The notes under the pieces were generated by a model. It did not search any database and had not been told where the DNA came from. It saw only the letters and a program-made list of their open reading frames with translations. Below are positions 43,433 to 51,327 of a DNA stretch of 61,067 bases, piece after piece (within the stretch, counting starts at the first letter, position 1; the number at the start of each line of letters is the position of its first letter). The stretch lies in NCBI GenBank assembly GCA_051000395.1, contig JBPCOI010000017.1:1-61067 (forward strand), in the 5' to 3' direction. The position numbers were made by a program, and so were the translations under genes. The DNA comes from JBPCOI01 sp051000395. Lineage in GTDB: Bacteria > Actinomycetota > Actinomycetes > Mycobacteriales > Jatrophihabitantaceae.

Positions 43433-43881
43433 CACCCGCCGAACAGCAAGTCGAGCAGTCGACGCCCGTCGCGGCCGCGTCAGCGCCGGCCCTGGTCGAC
43501 GGCATCGACGTCGACGCCGTCGCCGCGGCGGTGCGTGCCTGCGCCGGCGTTGCCGACCTGTACGCGGGACGCTTCGCCGAAGTGGGTTCCTACCTGCCGG
43601 GACGCCGCGTGCCGGGCGTCGTGATCTCGCCGGGGTCGTTGACGGTGCAGGTGCGCTCGCGGTGGGGCGTACCGGCAGCTGCCGTGCTGGCCCAGATCGC
43701 TGCCGCGGTGCGCGCGCTGCGCCACGACCACGAGCTGACGGTGGTGATCGCCGACATCGACGACCCGCCCGGCACCGAGGATCCCCCCGCCGGGCAGCCT
43801 GCGGCTGCCAATCCGGCGATCGCCCGAGCGCTGCTCGCACCGGACGCGTCCCGGGCACTCCCAACGGAAAGTGAGCACTGA
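43429..43881 (+). CDS. Divergent Asp23-like protein
   Basis: A 150-residue protein whose middle (VRACAGVADLYAGRFAEVGS; VVISPGSLTVQVRSRWGVPA; AAAVRALRHDHELTVVIADI) follows the Asp23 strand-helix pattern but lacks the strong family signatures. It starts at a GTG overlapping the stop of the Asp23 gene and ends in TGATG with DUF2273. It is probably a partner within the Asp23 assembly (inference from position and weak similarity). Confidence 0.7.
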   Translation: MTPAEQQVEQSTPVAAASAPALVDGIDVDAVAAAVRACAGVADLYAGRFAEVGSYLPGRRVPGVVISPGSLTVQVRSRWGVPAAAVLAQIAAAVRALRHDHELTVVIADIDDPPGTEDPPAGQPAAANPAIARALLAPDASRALPTESEH

Positions 43882-44063
43882 TGAACCGGATCTCCCTCGC
43901 CACCATCACCGGGCTTGTTCTCGGCGTGGTCGTCGTGTTCGGCAGCTTCGGGGACATGCTGATCGTGGCGCTGTTCGCCGCGATCGGGTACGGCCTCGCG
44001 AAGGTGATCGACGGCGACCTGGACCTGTCCGCCCTGGCCTCGCGCAGCCGCGACACCCGATGA
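43881..44063 (+). CDS. DUF2273 small membrane protein
   Basis: A 60-residue protein with two membrane helices (ATITGLVLGVVVVFGSFGDM and LIVALFAAIGYGLAKVIDGD). DUF2273 proteins are standard companions of Asp23 and AmaP and are likely membrane scaffolds. Both ends overlap its neighbours by one to four bases. Confidence 0.85.
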   Translation: MNRISLATITGLVLGVVVVFGSFGDMLIVALFAAIGYGLAKVIDGDLDLSALASRSRDTR

Positions 44064-44548
44064 GCCCCGCGGTGTCCACCGAATCCGACACCGAGCGGGC
44101 CACCGAACCGGCCGCCGAACCGGGCGCCGACCGGTCCGCCGAGCCCGAGGCCGAACCGGCCGCCGGACGCACGGAACTCGGCTACATCTCGGTCGCCGAC
44201 ACGGTGGTGCAGAAGATCGCCGCTCGGGCGGCCACCGAGAATCCGGACGCCGGCGCCGCCGCAGTCCGGCTGTTCGGGCGTGCGCTGCCCGGAGCCGGGC
44301 ATCTCGGCACTCGCGGCAGTGACCTGGACGGTTTGCCCAAGACCTCGGTCGTGGTCGACGGCAGCAAGGCATATGTGACGCTGGAGCTCAGCGTCCGCTG
44401 GCCGGCCTCGGTGCCGAAGGTGACGGCCGCGGTACGCGAGCACGTCCGCGACCGCGTCGGTGAACTGACCGGCCTGGCCGTGGACGAGGTGCACATCACC
44501 GTTGCCGACCTGGTCACCGACATCGCCGCACCACCCCGCGTCCGGTAG
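44060..44548 (+). CDS. Asp23/Gls24 family envelope-stress protein 2
   Basis: A 162-residue second Asp23 domain protein. An acidic, Glu/Pro/Ala-rich head of about 35 residues precedes LGYISVADTVVQKIAARAAT, AYVTLELSVRWPASVPKVTA and LAVDEVHITVADLVTDI. The N-terminal head differs from copy 1, so the two are unlikely to be redundant. Starts at the ATG overlapping the DUF2273 stop. Confidence 0.88.
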   Translation: MSPAVSTESDTERATEPAAEPGADRSAEPEAEPAAGRTELGYISVADTVVQKIAARAATENPDAGAAAVRLFGRALPGAGHLGTRGSDLDGLPKTSVVVDGSKAYVTLELSVRWPASVPKVTAAVREHVRDRVGELTGLAVDEVHITVADLVTDIAAPPRVR

Positions 44549-44558
44549 GAGGACTCGC

Positions 44559-45095
44559 ATGCGTTTGCTGAACCGCCCGCTGGCGTTCGTCCTGGCGCTC
44601 GCGCTGACGGCCACCGGCGTGATCGTGATCATCGAGGTCATCGCATTCGCGGTCCACGCCCGGCCGGTCGTGGTCCCGTGGACGACGTGGTACCGGTGGG
44701 CCGAGCGCACCCACTGGAAGGCCGGCGTGGTCCGGTTCTGGTCCGTCGTCCTGATCGTGGTCGGCGCGGTGGTGCTGCTCATCGAACTCAAGCCACGCCG
44801 CGTGCGGCGTCTCGGCGTGCGCTCGGACAACGCGGACACCGACGCGGCGATGACCCGTGGCGGCCTGGCCGGGGCACTTCGCGCAAGCGTCACCGACGTC
44901 GACGGCATCAGCCGCGCAACGGTGAGCGTCAAGCGGCACCGGGTCCGCGTCGCCGCGAAGGCCGCTGCCAGGGACGCGGCCGGCGCCGCTGCCCTCACCG
45001 ATCCCGTCACCGCCGCCGTCGACGCCCGGCTGCAGGAGCTGCAGCTCGTCCACCCGCCCCGAGTTCGGGTACGGGTCAGCGCGAGGAGCAAGTAG
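44559..45095 (+). CDS. DUF6286 membrane protein of the Asp23 operon
   Basis: A 178-residue protein with two N-terminal helices (PLAFVLALALTATGVIVIIEV and FWSVVLIVVGAVVLLIEL) and a cytoplasmic domain (ALRASVTDVDGISRATVSVK). It matches the actinobacterial DUF6286 family found beside AmaP. TAGGAGG precedes the ATG. Its stop overlaps the amaP GTG (TAGTG). Confidence 0.8.
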   Translation: MRLLNRPLAFVLALALTATGVIVIIEVIAFAVHARPVVVPWTTWYRWAERTHWKAGVVRFWSVVLIVVGAVVLLIELKPRRVRRLGVRSDNADTDAAMTRGGLAGALRASVTDVDGISRATVSVKRHRVRVAAKAAARDAAGAAALTDPVTAAVDARLQELQLVHPPRVRVRVSARSK

Positions 45096-45670
45096 TGCAC
45101 GCCGACCGCACCAACCGTTCCGCGCTGACCGTGTTCGGCCTGCTCGTGCTGCTGGCCGGTGCCGCCGCGGGGGCGACCAGCCTGGGCTGGTTCGGCCACC
45201 AGATCGCCCGCAAGCCGCTGTTTCACAACTTCATCAGCACCTACATCGGGCACAACGGCAGCTGGGTGTGGGCAGCGGCCGCCGCCCTCGGGCTGCTCGT
45301 CGCGCTGATCTGCCTGCGGTGGATCCTCGCGCTCCTGATTTCGACCGACCGGGCCGGCGACATCGCCGTGGCAGGGGCGAAGGGTGGCGGCAGCACCGTG
45401 ATCCGTCCGGGCGCGGTGAGCGCCGCGCTCGCCGACGAGATCGTGACGTACCACGGCGTGGACTCCGCGAAAGCGCGCCTCGTCGGCGACGGGTCCGACC
45501 CGCAGGTCGTCCTCACCGTGACCCTGGCCCAGTCGGCCGACCTCGCCCAGTTGCGCCGGCGCGTGGAAGCCGAAGCGCTCGCCCACCTCCGGCAGGCACT
45601 GGGGCGCCCCGAGCTGGCCGTCCGGCTCGACATCGAGGTCAGCCGGCACGTGCCCCCACGCGCTTCCTGA
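45095..45670 (+). CDS. amaP: AmaP-like alkaline shock response membrane anchor
   Basis: A 191-residue protein with two membrane helices (LTVFGLLVLLAGAAAGATSL and WVWAAAAALGLLVALICLRW), then a cytoplasmic Asp23-interacting-type domain (VLTVTLAQSADLAQLRRRVE). In Staphylococcus AmaP anchors Asp23 at the membrane. GAGGAG precedes the GTG. Last gene of the operon. Confidence 0.8.
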   Translation: MHADRTNRSALTVFGLLVLLAGAAAGATSLGWFGHQIARKPLFHNFISTYIGHNGSWVWAAAAALGLLVALICLRWILALLISTDRAGDIAVAGAKGGGSTVIRPGAVSAALADEIVTYHGVDSAKARLVGDGSDPQVVLTVTLAQSADLAQLRRRVEAEALAHLRQALGRPELAVRLDIEVSRHVPPRAS

Positions 45671-45698
45671 GCCGCGCGCCGTGCGGGATAGTGCAGCG

Positions 45699-46424
45699 GT
45701 GGAAGAGAAGCTGCCGCCGGTGGACGAGTCGTGGGCGAGCGCGCTGGCCGTCGTCGCGCATCCTGACGACCTCGAGTACGGCACCGCCGCGGCGATCGCG
45801 CGTTGGACGTCGCAGGGCAAGCGGGTCGTCTACTGCCTGGCGACCAGCGGGGAGGCGGGCATCGACGGTCTGTCGCCCGAGCAAGCCGGACCGCTGCGCG
45901 AGGACGAGCAGCGTGCCTCGGCCGCGATCGTCGGGGTGGACGTCGTGGAGTTCCTCGGCTACCCCGACGGCGTGCTCGAGTACGACCTGCCGCTGCGCCG
46001 CGACGTGGCCCGCGTCGTGCGCCGGCACCGTCCCGACGTGGTGATCACCGGCAATTACCACGACTCGTGGGGTCCGGGAATGCCGAATCAGGCCGACCAC
46101 ATCGCGCTCGGGCGCGCGGTGCTCGACGGCGTGCGCGATGCCGGCAACCGCTGGGTGTTCCGCGAGCTGCTGGACGAGGGACTGCCGCCGTGGCACGCCA
46201 CCGCGCTGCTGGCCTCCAGCGGTGCGCAGGTCACCCACGGCGTCGACGTCAGCGAACACTTCGACACCGGGGTCGCCTCGTTGCAGGCGCACGCGCAGTA
46301 CCTCGCCGGCCTCGGTGGCCACGCGATGGCCGAGCCGCGCGAGTTCCTCGAGTCGTTCGCGCGGGCGACGGGCACGCGGATGGGCTGCCGGTTCGCGGTC
46401 GGCTTCGAGGTCGTCACCCTCTGA
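45699..46424 (+). CDS. PIG-L family deacetylase
   Basis: A 241-residue zinc deacetylase of the PIG-L/MshB superfamily. VVAHPDDLEYG gives the HPDD zinc motif, and MPNQADHIALGRAVLDGV the distal His. Family members remove acetyl from GlcNAc-type substrates, including mycothiol precursors and bacillithiol; the substrate here is not determined. GATAGT six bases before GTG 45699 supports this start over GTG 45681. It overlaps the convergent DUF488 gene by 11 bases. Confidence 0.87.
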   Translation: MEEKLPPVDESWASALAVVAHPDDLEYGTAAAIARWTSQGKRVVYCLATSGEAGIDGLSPEQAGPLREDEQRASAAIVGVDVVEFLGYPDGVLEYDLPLRRDVARVVRRHRPDVVITGNYHDSWGPGMPNQADHIALGRAVLDGVRDAGNRWVFRELLDEGLPPWHATALLASSGAQVTHGVDVSEHFDTGVASLQAHAQYLAGLGGHAMAEPREFLESFARATGTRMGCRFAVGFEVVTL

Positions 46425-46947
46425 CTGGCGCGTCGTAGATCAGCCGGTCCCCGGCCACCCGTACCCCGTCGGTCGGCGGGTGCGGCGTGACGCGACCGTC
46501 GGGCATCACGTGCCGCACGTCCACCCCGCGCACGAGCTGCAGGTAGTCGGCCAGCAGCCGCCGGTGACAGCGCCACCAGAGCGACTCGCTGCACATCACG
46601 GTGAGCGGCTCGGCGCTGGCGAGGACGAGCAGCTCGTCCACCGCGGCGCGGAACTGAGCACCGTCCATGTGGTCGGCGTAGCCGCGGAAGGCGGGATGCC
46701 GCAACGAGGTGTGCGGCGAATCGGGCCGCGCGCGGCGCCGCCCGCCGAGATCGCGCAACCACGTGTAGCCGAGGTCGTACCCGGGCAGCCAGCCGGCCAG
46801 CTCCGCCGACCCGAAGTGCGGGTTGCGCCTGCTGCCGGGGAAGGACCGCACGTCCACGACGCGGCGCACGCCGACGCCGTCGAGCAGCTCGGCGAGGCGG
46901 GCGGCCGGCAGGTTGGCGTGCCCGACGGTGTGCACCAGCGTGGACAT
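46414..46947 (-). CDS. DUF488 domain protein
   Basis: A 177-residue DUF488 protein. The N-terminus VHTVGHANLPAARLAELLDG, then VVDVRSFPGSRRNPHFG, and the C-terminal MCSESLWWRCHRRLLADYL are the family signatures. Function unknown. TAGCAT eight bases before the ATG on the minus strand suggests a leaderless start. Confidence 0.88.
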   Translation of the reverse strand: MSTLVHTVGHANLPAARLAELLDGVGVRRVVDVRSFPGSRRNPHFGSAELAGWLPGYDLGYTWLRDLGGRRRARPDSPHTSLRHPAFRGYADHMDGAQFRAAVDELLVLASAEPLTVMCSESLWWRCHRRLLADYLQLVRGVDVRHVMPDGRVTPHPPTDGVRVAGDRLIYDAPVRG

Positions 46948-47166
46948 CGACAGCCATGCTAGAGAGCTGCTCGCCGGTCACGCGAGCTGAGCGCGGCCAC
47001 AGTAACGGGCGTTAGGGTCGGAGTCAGGACTAGCATCGGTTGCGGACGTCGAGTGACGCCGGCAGGGCGAGCTGCCGCGATGTTCGAATGATTCAGGCAC
47101 CGTGAGGATCGCTCCGTCTGCACTAGACCCCGGCAGCCGGCTGCACGACGCAGCAGGAGGAATGCC

Positions 47167-47880
47167 GTGGTACTGATGGTCGAATCGCCGAGCAGCGTCG
47201 AAGATCCGCAGCGCGCGCGGTCGTCCACCTATGACTCGCGCCGCGGCCTGACCCACGCGAAACCGGTCTGGCGCGGAATGTTGCACCTGATCTGGTTCGA
47301 GCTCTCGCTCGTCGCCGGAACGGCCCTCGTCCTACGGGTGGACGGGACGGCGCGCACCGTGTCGGCCGCGATCTACGTCGCGAGCGTCTCCGGCCTGTTC
47401 GGCGTCAGCGCGCTCTATCACCGCGGCACGTGGCGGCCGCCGGCGCACCGGGTGCTGCAACGCCTCGACCACGCGATGATCTTCTTGCTGATCGCCGGCA
47501 CTGCGACGCCCGTCTTCCTCGTCGCCACGTCAGGCACGGTCGGTGTCGTGCTGCTCTGCGTGATGTGGTCGTTGACGGCCGTCGCCCTCGCCACCCACCT
47601 GTGCCGGATGAGCGCGCCCGAGCGCCTCGTCGGCGGGACCTACATTGCCTTGGGCTGCATCGGGATCGTCGCCCTGCCGTTCGCGCTGTGGCATGCCGGG
47701 GTGGCGGCGTTCGCGCTGCTCGTCCTCGGCGGGGTGCTCTACATCCTCGGGGCGGTGCTCTACCACCTGCGCCGGCCCGACCCGCGGCCTACCGTGTTCG
47801 GCTTCCACGAGGTCTTCCACGCGTTCGTCTGCGCGGCCGCGTCCGCGCACTTCGTCGCTGTCGCCATCGTGCTCACATGA
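47167..47880 (+). CDS. Hemolysin III (TrhA/PAQR) family membrane protein
   Basis: A 237-residue seven-helix protein of the HlyIII/PAQR family. The metal-site residues are seen in SALYHRGTW, LQRLDHAMIFLLIAGTATPV and FGFHEVFHAFVCAAASAHF. Bacterial members affect membrane energetics and lipid homeostasis; PAQR relatives are thought to be zinc hydrolases. AGGAGG lies six bases before the GTG at 47167, which fixes the start. Overlaps the following STAS gene (ATGA). Confidence 0.88.
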   Translation: MVLMVESPSSVEDPQRARSSTYDSRRGLTHAKPVWRGMLHLIWFELSLVAGTALVLRVDGTARTVSAAIYVASVSGLFGVSALYHRGTWRPPAHRVLQRLDHAMIFLLIAGTATPVFLVATSGTVGVVLLCVMWSLTAVALATHLCRMSAPERLVGGTYIALGCIGIVALPFALWHAGVAAFALLVLGGVLYILGAVLYHLRRPDPRPTVFGFHEVFHAFVCAAASAHFVAVAIVLT

Positions 47881-48248
47881 GTGGCAAGCAGGCGTTCGTC
47901 GCGCCGGTGCAATGCGCGCAGCCGCTTGAGGTGCGCGTCGACACCGGTTCCGGCCACCCTGTCGTCTCGGGGCGCGGCGAGCTGGACCTTGCGACAGCGC
48001 GGGAGCTGCAGGACGCGGTGCTCGGCGTGCACCGGGCCGGCGCGAAGCGGATCACCCTGGATCTGGCCGGCGTCGGCTTCTGCGACTGGCGGGGACTAGC
48101 GGCGCTGTTGTACGCGAGTCAGCTGCTGGCCGGCGCGGGCGGCGGGCTGTCGATCGCGCGGCCCAGCCCCGCGGTGCGGCGGATCGTCCGCCTGGGCGGC
48201 CTGAGCGATACGCTGCTGGTTCCGCTTTCGGAGAATGGTGCGATGTGA
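47877..48248 (+). CDS. STAS-domain protein without phosphorylatable Ser
   Basis: A 123-residue anti-sigma-factor-antagonist-like STAS protein. GRGELDLATARELQDAV and ITLDLAGVGFCDWRGLAALL match the fold, but the phospho-site DSSG/DSTG reads D70-W-R-G, so it cannot be switched by an RsbW-type kinase. It overlaps the hemolysin III gene upstream and the sigma-region-4 gene downstream (GTGA), so the three are coupled. Confidence 0.82.
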   Translation: MSGKQAFVAPVQCAQPLEVRVDTGSGHPVVSGRGELDLATARELQDAVLGVHRAGAKRITLDLAGVGFCDWRGLAALLYASQLLAGAGGGLSIARPSPAVRRIVRLGGLSDTLLVPLSENGAM

Positions 48249-48514
48249 ACGATCCGGATGCGGCCGATCGGGGGGAGGGCGACGACCGCGAACGAGCTCC
48301 GTCATCGGGCTGGACGGCCGAGGTCAGGCAGGCGCTGAACCGGCTGGAGCCGCTACAGCGCACCGTGCTGCAGTTGAGCTATCACATGGGTCGCACCCAG
48401 GCCGAGATCGCCCAGCAGCTCGACCTGCCGCCGCGCACGGTGCGAACCCTCACCGCCCGCGCCATGCAGCAGCTGGCGCTGAGCCTGCTCTCGGGCGCGC
48501 ATCCCGGCCGGTGA
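48245..48514 (+). CDS. Stand-alone sigma-70 region 4 protein
   Basis: An 89-residue protein consisting of an acidic head and a sigma region 4 helix-turn-helix (LNRLEPLQRTVLQLSYHMGR; AEIAQQLDLPPRTVRTLTAR). Regions 1-3 are absent, so it cannot initiate transcription alone. It may bind -35 elements, the flap of polymerase, or act as a simple HTH regulator. Coupled to the upstream STAS gene by a GTGA overlap. Confidence 0.75.
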   Translation: MNDPDAADRGEGDDRERAPSSGWTAEVRQALNRLEPLQRTVLQLSYHMGRTQAEIAQQLDLPPRTVRTLTARAMQQLALSLLSGAHPGR

Positions 48515-48547
48515 CCCACAGCGGACGACCGGCAGTGGGTGCCTGGT

Positions 48548-48889
48548 TCAGTGCGTCGCGCTGAGCGCGTCGGCGACGCTGTCGTGCATGGCGAACACCT
48601 CGGTCAGCTTGGTGACCCGCAGCACCTTCACCACGTTGTTCTGCGCCCCCGCTAGCGTGATCGAACCGCCTCGCTCCATCGCGTCCTTGCGGGCCCCAAC
48701 CAGCGCGCCGAGCGCCGTCGAGTCGAGGAACGGCACGTTGCTGAGGTCCACGACCAGCTCGCTCGCGCCGCTGTCGATCAGCGCGGCGAGTTGCTCCTGC
48801 AGTCGAGGGGATGTGTAGAGGTCGATGTCGCCGGTGACGGCGACGATCGTGGTGTCGTCCTCGGTGCGGGTGGACACGCTGAAATCCAT
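48548..48889 (-). CDS. STAS-domain anti-sigma factor antagonist
   Basis: A 113-residue RsbV-like protein. VAVTGDIDLYTSPRLQEQLA and LVVDLSNVPFLDSTALGALV are typical, with the phosphorylatable serine S57 in LDSTALG intact. It would bind an anti-sigma kinase when unphosphorylated; no RsbW-type kinase is in the window. AAAGG precedes the ATG. Convergent with the sigma-region-4 gene. Confidence 0.88.
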   Translation of the reverse strand: MDFSVSTRTEDDTTIVAVTGDIDLYTSPRLQEQLAALIDSGASELVVDLSNVPFLDSTALGALVGARKDAMERGGSITLAGAQNNVVKVLRVTKLTEVFAMHDSVADALSATH

Positions 48890-48941
48890 CGGAGCGGCCT
48901 TTCCTCGACGGCGGTGGGCGAGCGCCACGACCGCAGCCAGC

Positions 48942-50435
48942 CTAACGAGCGAGCCTTCGCGGCGGCACCCGCACCGTGCCTGGCAGCCGGATCGCGAACT
49001 GCGTGCTGCCCGGGCTGCTGCGCGTGCTGATCGTCCCGCCGTGTGCACGAACGACCGCGTCGGTGATCGACAGGCCGAGGCCGGTGCTGCCCGAGGTGTG
49101 CGTGCGCGCTGAGTCCGCCCGCATGAAGCGTTCGAATATGTGCGGGAGCACGTCCGACGGGATCCCGGGGCCGTCGTCCGAGACGAGGAGCTCGACTTCG
49201 CCGCTCGCCTCCCTGCGGCGCAGCTGCGCGATCACCGTGGTGCCCGCGGGGGTGTGCACGCGGGCGTTGGCGAGCAGGTTCGCGACGGCCTGATGCAGCC
49301 GGTGCGCGTCGCCGCCCAGCACCACGGGCTCGTCCGGAAGATCGAGCTGCCAGTGGTGAGCGCCACCGGCGACGCGCGCGTCGTCGACCGCCTCGATCAC
49401 GAGGCGGCTCAGGTCGACGTCCTCGTGGGCCAGCGGACGGCCGGAGTCCAGCCGCGCGAGCAGCAGCAGGTCGTCCACGAGATGACCCATCCGGGCCGAC
49501 TCGGCAGTGATCCGCCGCAACGCGGTCTGCACGTCGCCGGGCACCGCAGCGCCGATGCGCTGGGCATGATCGGCGTGACTGCGGATGACGGCGAGCGGGG
49601 TGCGCAGCTCGTGGCTGGCGTCGGCGACGAAGCGGCGCAGGCGCTCCTCGCCGGCATGGCGTTCGGCGAGGGAGACCTCGACGTGATCGAGCATCTGTGT
49701 GAACGCGCGGGAGAGCTGACCCACCTCGGTGGCCGGCGATGCCGGCTCCGGCTGTCTCGGCAACTCGACCGAACCGGTGGCCAGCGGCATGTTCGCCACC
49801 TCCCGCGCCGTCTCGGTCATGCGGGTCAGCGGCCGCAGCGACAGGCGCACCGACACCGCGCCGACGATCCCGGTCGCCAGCAGCACCACCGCGAATACAG
49901 ACGCGTCGATGACGGCAAGTCGCGCGATCGTGTCGTCCACCGCGTGCTCGGGCAGGCCGGTGACGAGCAGGTCCCCGTCGCGTCCGGGTTGCGCTACGAC
50001 GCGGTAGTCGCCGAGTCCGGGTAGCTCGATGGTGCGCGGCCCGCCGGGGCCCAGCGACGCGATGCGGGCGCGGGTTGCCGCGGGCACCTGGCCACCGGCG
50101 GGGACCAGCCCGATCGCGGTCACCGAGCCGTGCAGCACGCGGGCTCCGAGCGTACCGGCGGACTGTCCGGCGACGGCGCTGAACACGTTGTCGGCATCGC
50201 CGTCGCTGGGATGTTCCAGCGAGACGGCGTACCGGTTGCCGGCGGCGAGGAGTTGCTGGTCGAGCCGGCTGAGCAGGAAGTGGCGAAGCGCGAGCGTCGT
50301 TGCGGCGGCGATCAGCGCGCAGCTGACCAGCAGCAAACCGAGCAGGACGAGGACGAGGCGCCGGCGCAGGCTCAGGCGCGCGAGCTGTCCGGCCAGCACG
50401 ATCCGGGCCCGCCGGATCGGTTCCAGACGGGTCAC
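48942..50435 (-). CDS. Sensor histidine kinase
   Basis: A 497-residue membrane sensor: helix 1 (RRLVLVLLGLLLVSCALIAA), an extracytoplasmic domain of about 130 residues, helix 2 (VFAVVLLATGIVGAVSVRLS), HAMP, then the dimerisation H-box DASHELRTPLAVIRSH and an ATPase domain with NLLANARVHTPAG (N), DDGPGIP (G1) and STGLGLSI (G2). GTG 50435 overlaps the response-regulator stop by four bases. Signal unknown; the divergent electron-transfer operon is a likely target. Confidence 0.92.
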   Translation of the reverse strand: MTRLEPIRRARIVLAGQLARLSLRRRLVLVLLGLLLVSCALIAAATTLALRHFLLSRLDQQLLAAGNRYAVSLEHPSDGDADNVFSAVAGQSAGTLGARVLHGSVTAIGLVPAGGQVPAATRARIASLGPGGPRTIELPGLGDYRVVAQPGRDGDLLVTGLPEHAVDDTIARLAVIDASVFAVVLLATGIVGAVSVRLSLRPLTRMTETAREVANMPLATGSVELPRQPEPASPATEVGQLSRAFTQMLDHVEVSLAERHAGEERLRRFVADASHELRTPLAVIRSHADHAQRIGAAVPGDVQTALRRITAESARMGHLVDDLLLLARLDSGRPLAHEDVDLSRLVIEAVDDARVAGGAHHWQLDLPDEPVVLGGDAHRLHQAVANLLANARVHTPAGTTVIAQLRRREASGEVELLVSDDGPGIPSDVLPHIFERFMRADSARTHTSGSTGLGLSITDAVVRAHGGTISTRSSPGSTQFAIRLPGTVRVPPRRLAR

Positions 50436-51172
50436 GTCGCAGCCGGTTTCAGGACGTAGCCGACGCTGCGCACGGTGTGGATCATCGGTTCGCGACCGGC
50501 GTCGACCTTCTTGCGCAGGTAGCTGATGTAGAGCTCCACGACGTGCGCCCGCCCGCCGAAGTCGTAGCTCCACACGCGATCGAGGATCTGCTCCTTCGAC
50601 AGCACGCGCCGCGGGTTGCGCATCAGATAGCGCAGCAGCTCGAACTCGGTCGCGGTCAGCTCGACCAGCTCGCCGGCCCGGTGCACCTCGCGAGCGTCCT
50701 CGTCCATCGTCAGCTCGCCGACGACGATCTGCGCGCCGGCGCGGGTGCGCGCGATGCCGGCGCGGCGCACGAGCCCACGCAACCGGGCGAGGACCTCCTC
50801 GTGACTGAACGGTTTGGTCACGTAGTCGTCGCCCCCCGCGGTGATCCCCGCGACCCGGTCCTCGACGGAGTCGCGGGCGGTGAGGAACAGCACGCACACA
50901 TGCGGGTTGGCCACCCGCAGCCGGCGCAGCACCTCGAAGCCGTCCAGGTCGGGCAGCATCACGTCGAGCACCACGGCATCCGGCTCGAACTCGGCGGCCA
51001 TGCGCACCGCGCTCGTCCCGTCTAGTGCGTAGCGGGCGTCCCAGCCCTCGAACCGCAGCGTGCTGGTCAGCACGTCGGCAAGCGCGGGCTCGTCGTCGAC
51101 CACCAGCACCCGCAGCAGCGAGCCGTCGGCGCGGTGCATCGCCGCGGCCGGACCGCGCTTGGACAGGCTCAC
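50432..51172 (-). CDS. OmpR-family response regulator
   Basis: A 246-residue regulator: receiver domain with the phosphoacceptor in AVVLDVMLPDLDGFEVL, the conserved TAR (LFLTARDSVEDRV) and lysine (DDYVTKPFSHEEVLAR), then a winged-helix DNA-binding domain (TATEFELLRYLMRNPRRVLS; HVVELYISYLRKKVD; TVRSVGYVLKP). GTG 51172 or ATG 51139 may be the start. Cotranscribed with the histidine kinase. Confidence 0.92.
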   Translation of the reverse strand: MSLSKRGPAAAMHRADGSLLRVLVVDDEPALADVLTSTLRFEGWDARYALDGTSAVRMAAEFEPDAVVLDVMLPDLDGFEVLRRLRVANPHVCVLFLTARDSVEDRVAGITAGGDDYVTKPFSHEEVLARLRGLVRRAGIARTRAGAQIVVGELTMDEDAREVHRAGELVELTATEFELLRYLMRNPRRVLSKEQILDRVWSYDFGGRAHVVELYISYLRKKVDAGREPMIHTVRSVGYVLKPAAT

Positions 51173-51327
51173 GGGTCCAGCATGCCCCCCCGGCGGCCCG
51201 CCTGGCTCTGCGTTTGCTCTCAGTCCGCTGTGCAGTGGGTAGTCACAGCCTGTTGAGACGCGTTTCAGAGCCGGGCCGTCCACGCTGGGCGGGTGAAGCC
51301 GATCGCGACGAGAGGTGAGCTGAGCAG
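51173..51327. promoter_or_regulatory. Divergent control region, two-component system / electron-transfer operon
   Basis: This 155-base gap separates the response regulator from the ferric-reductase-like gene. It contains the near-palindrome TGAGACGCGTTTCA (51254-51267, one mismatch), a candidate regulator site. No strong promoter boxes were recognised. Confidence 0.35.
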
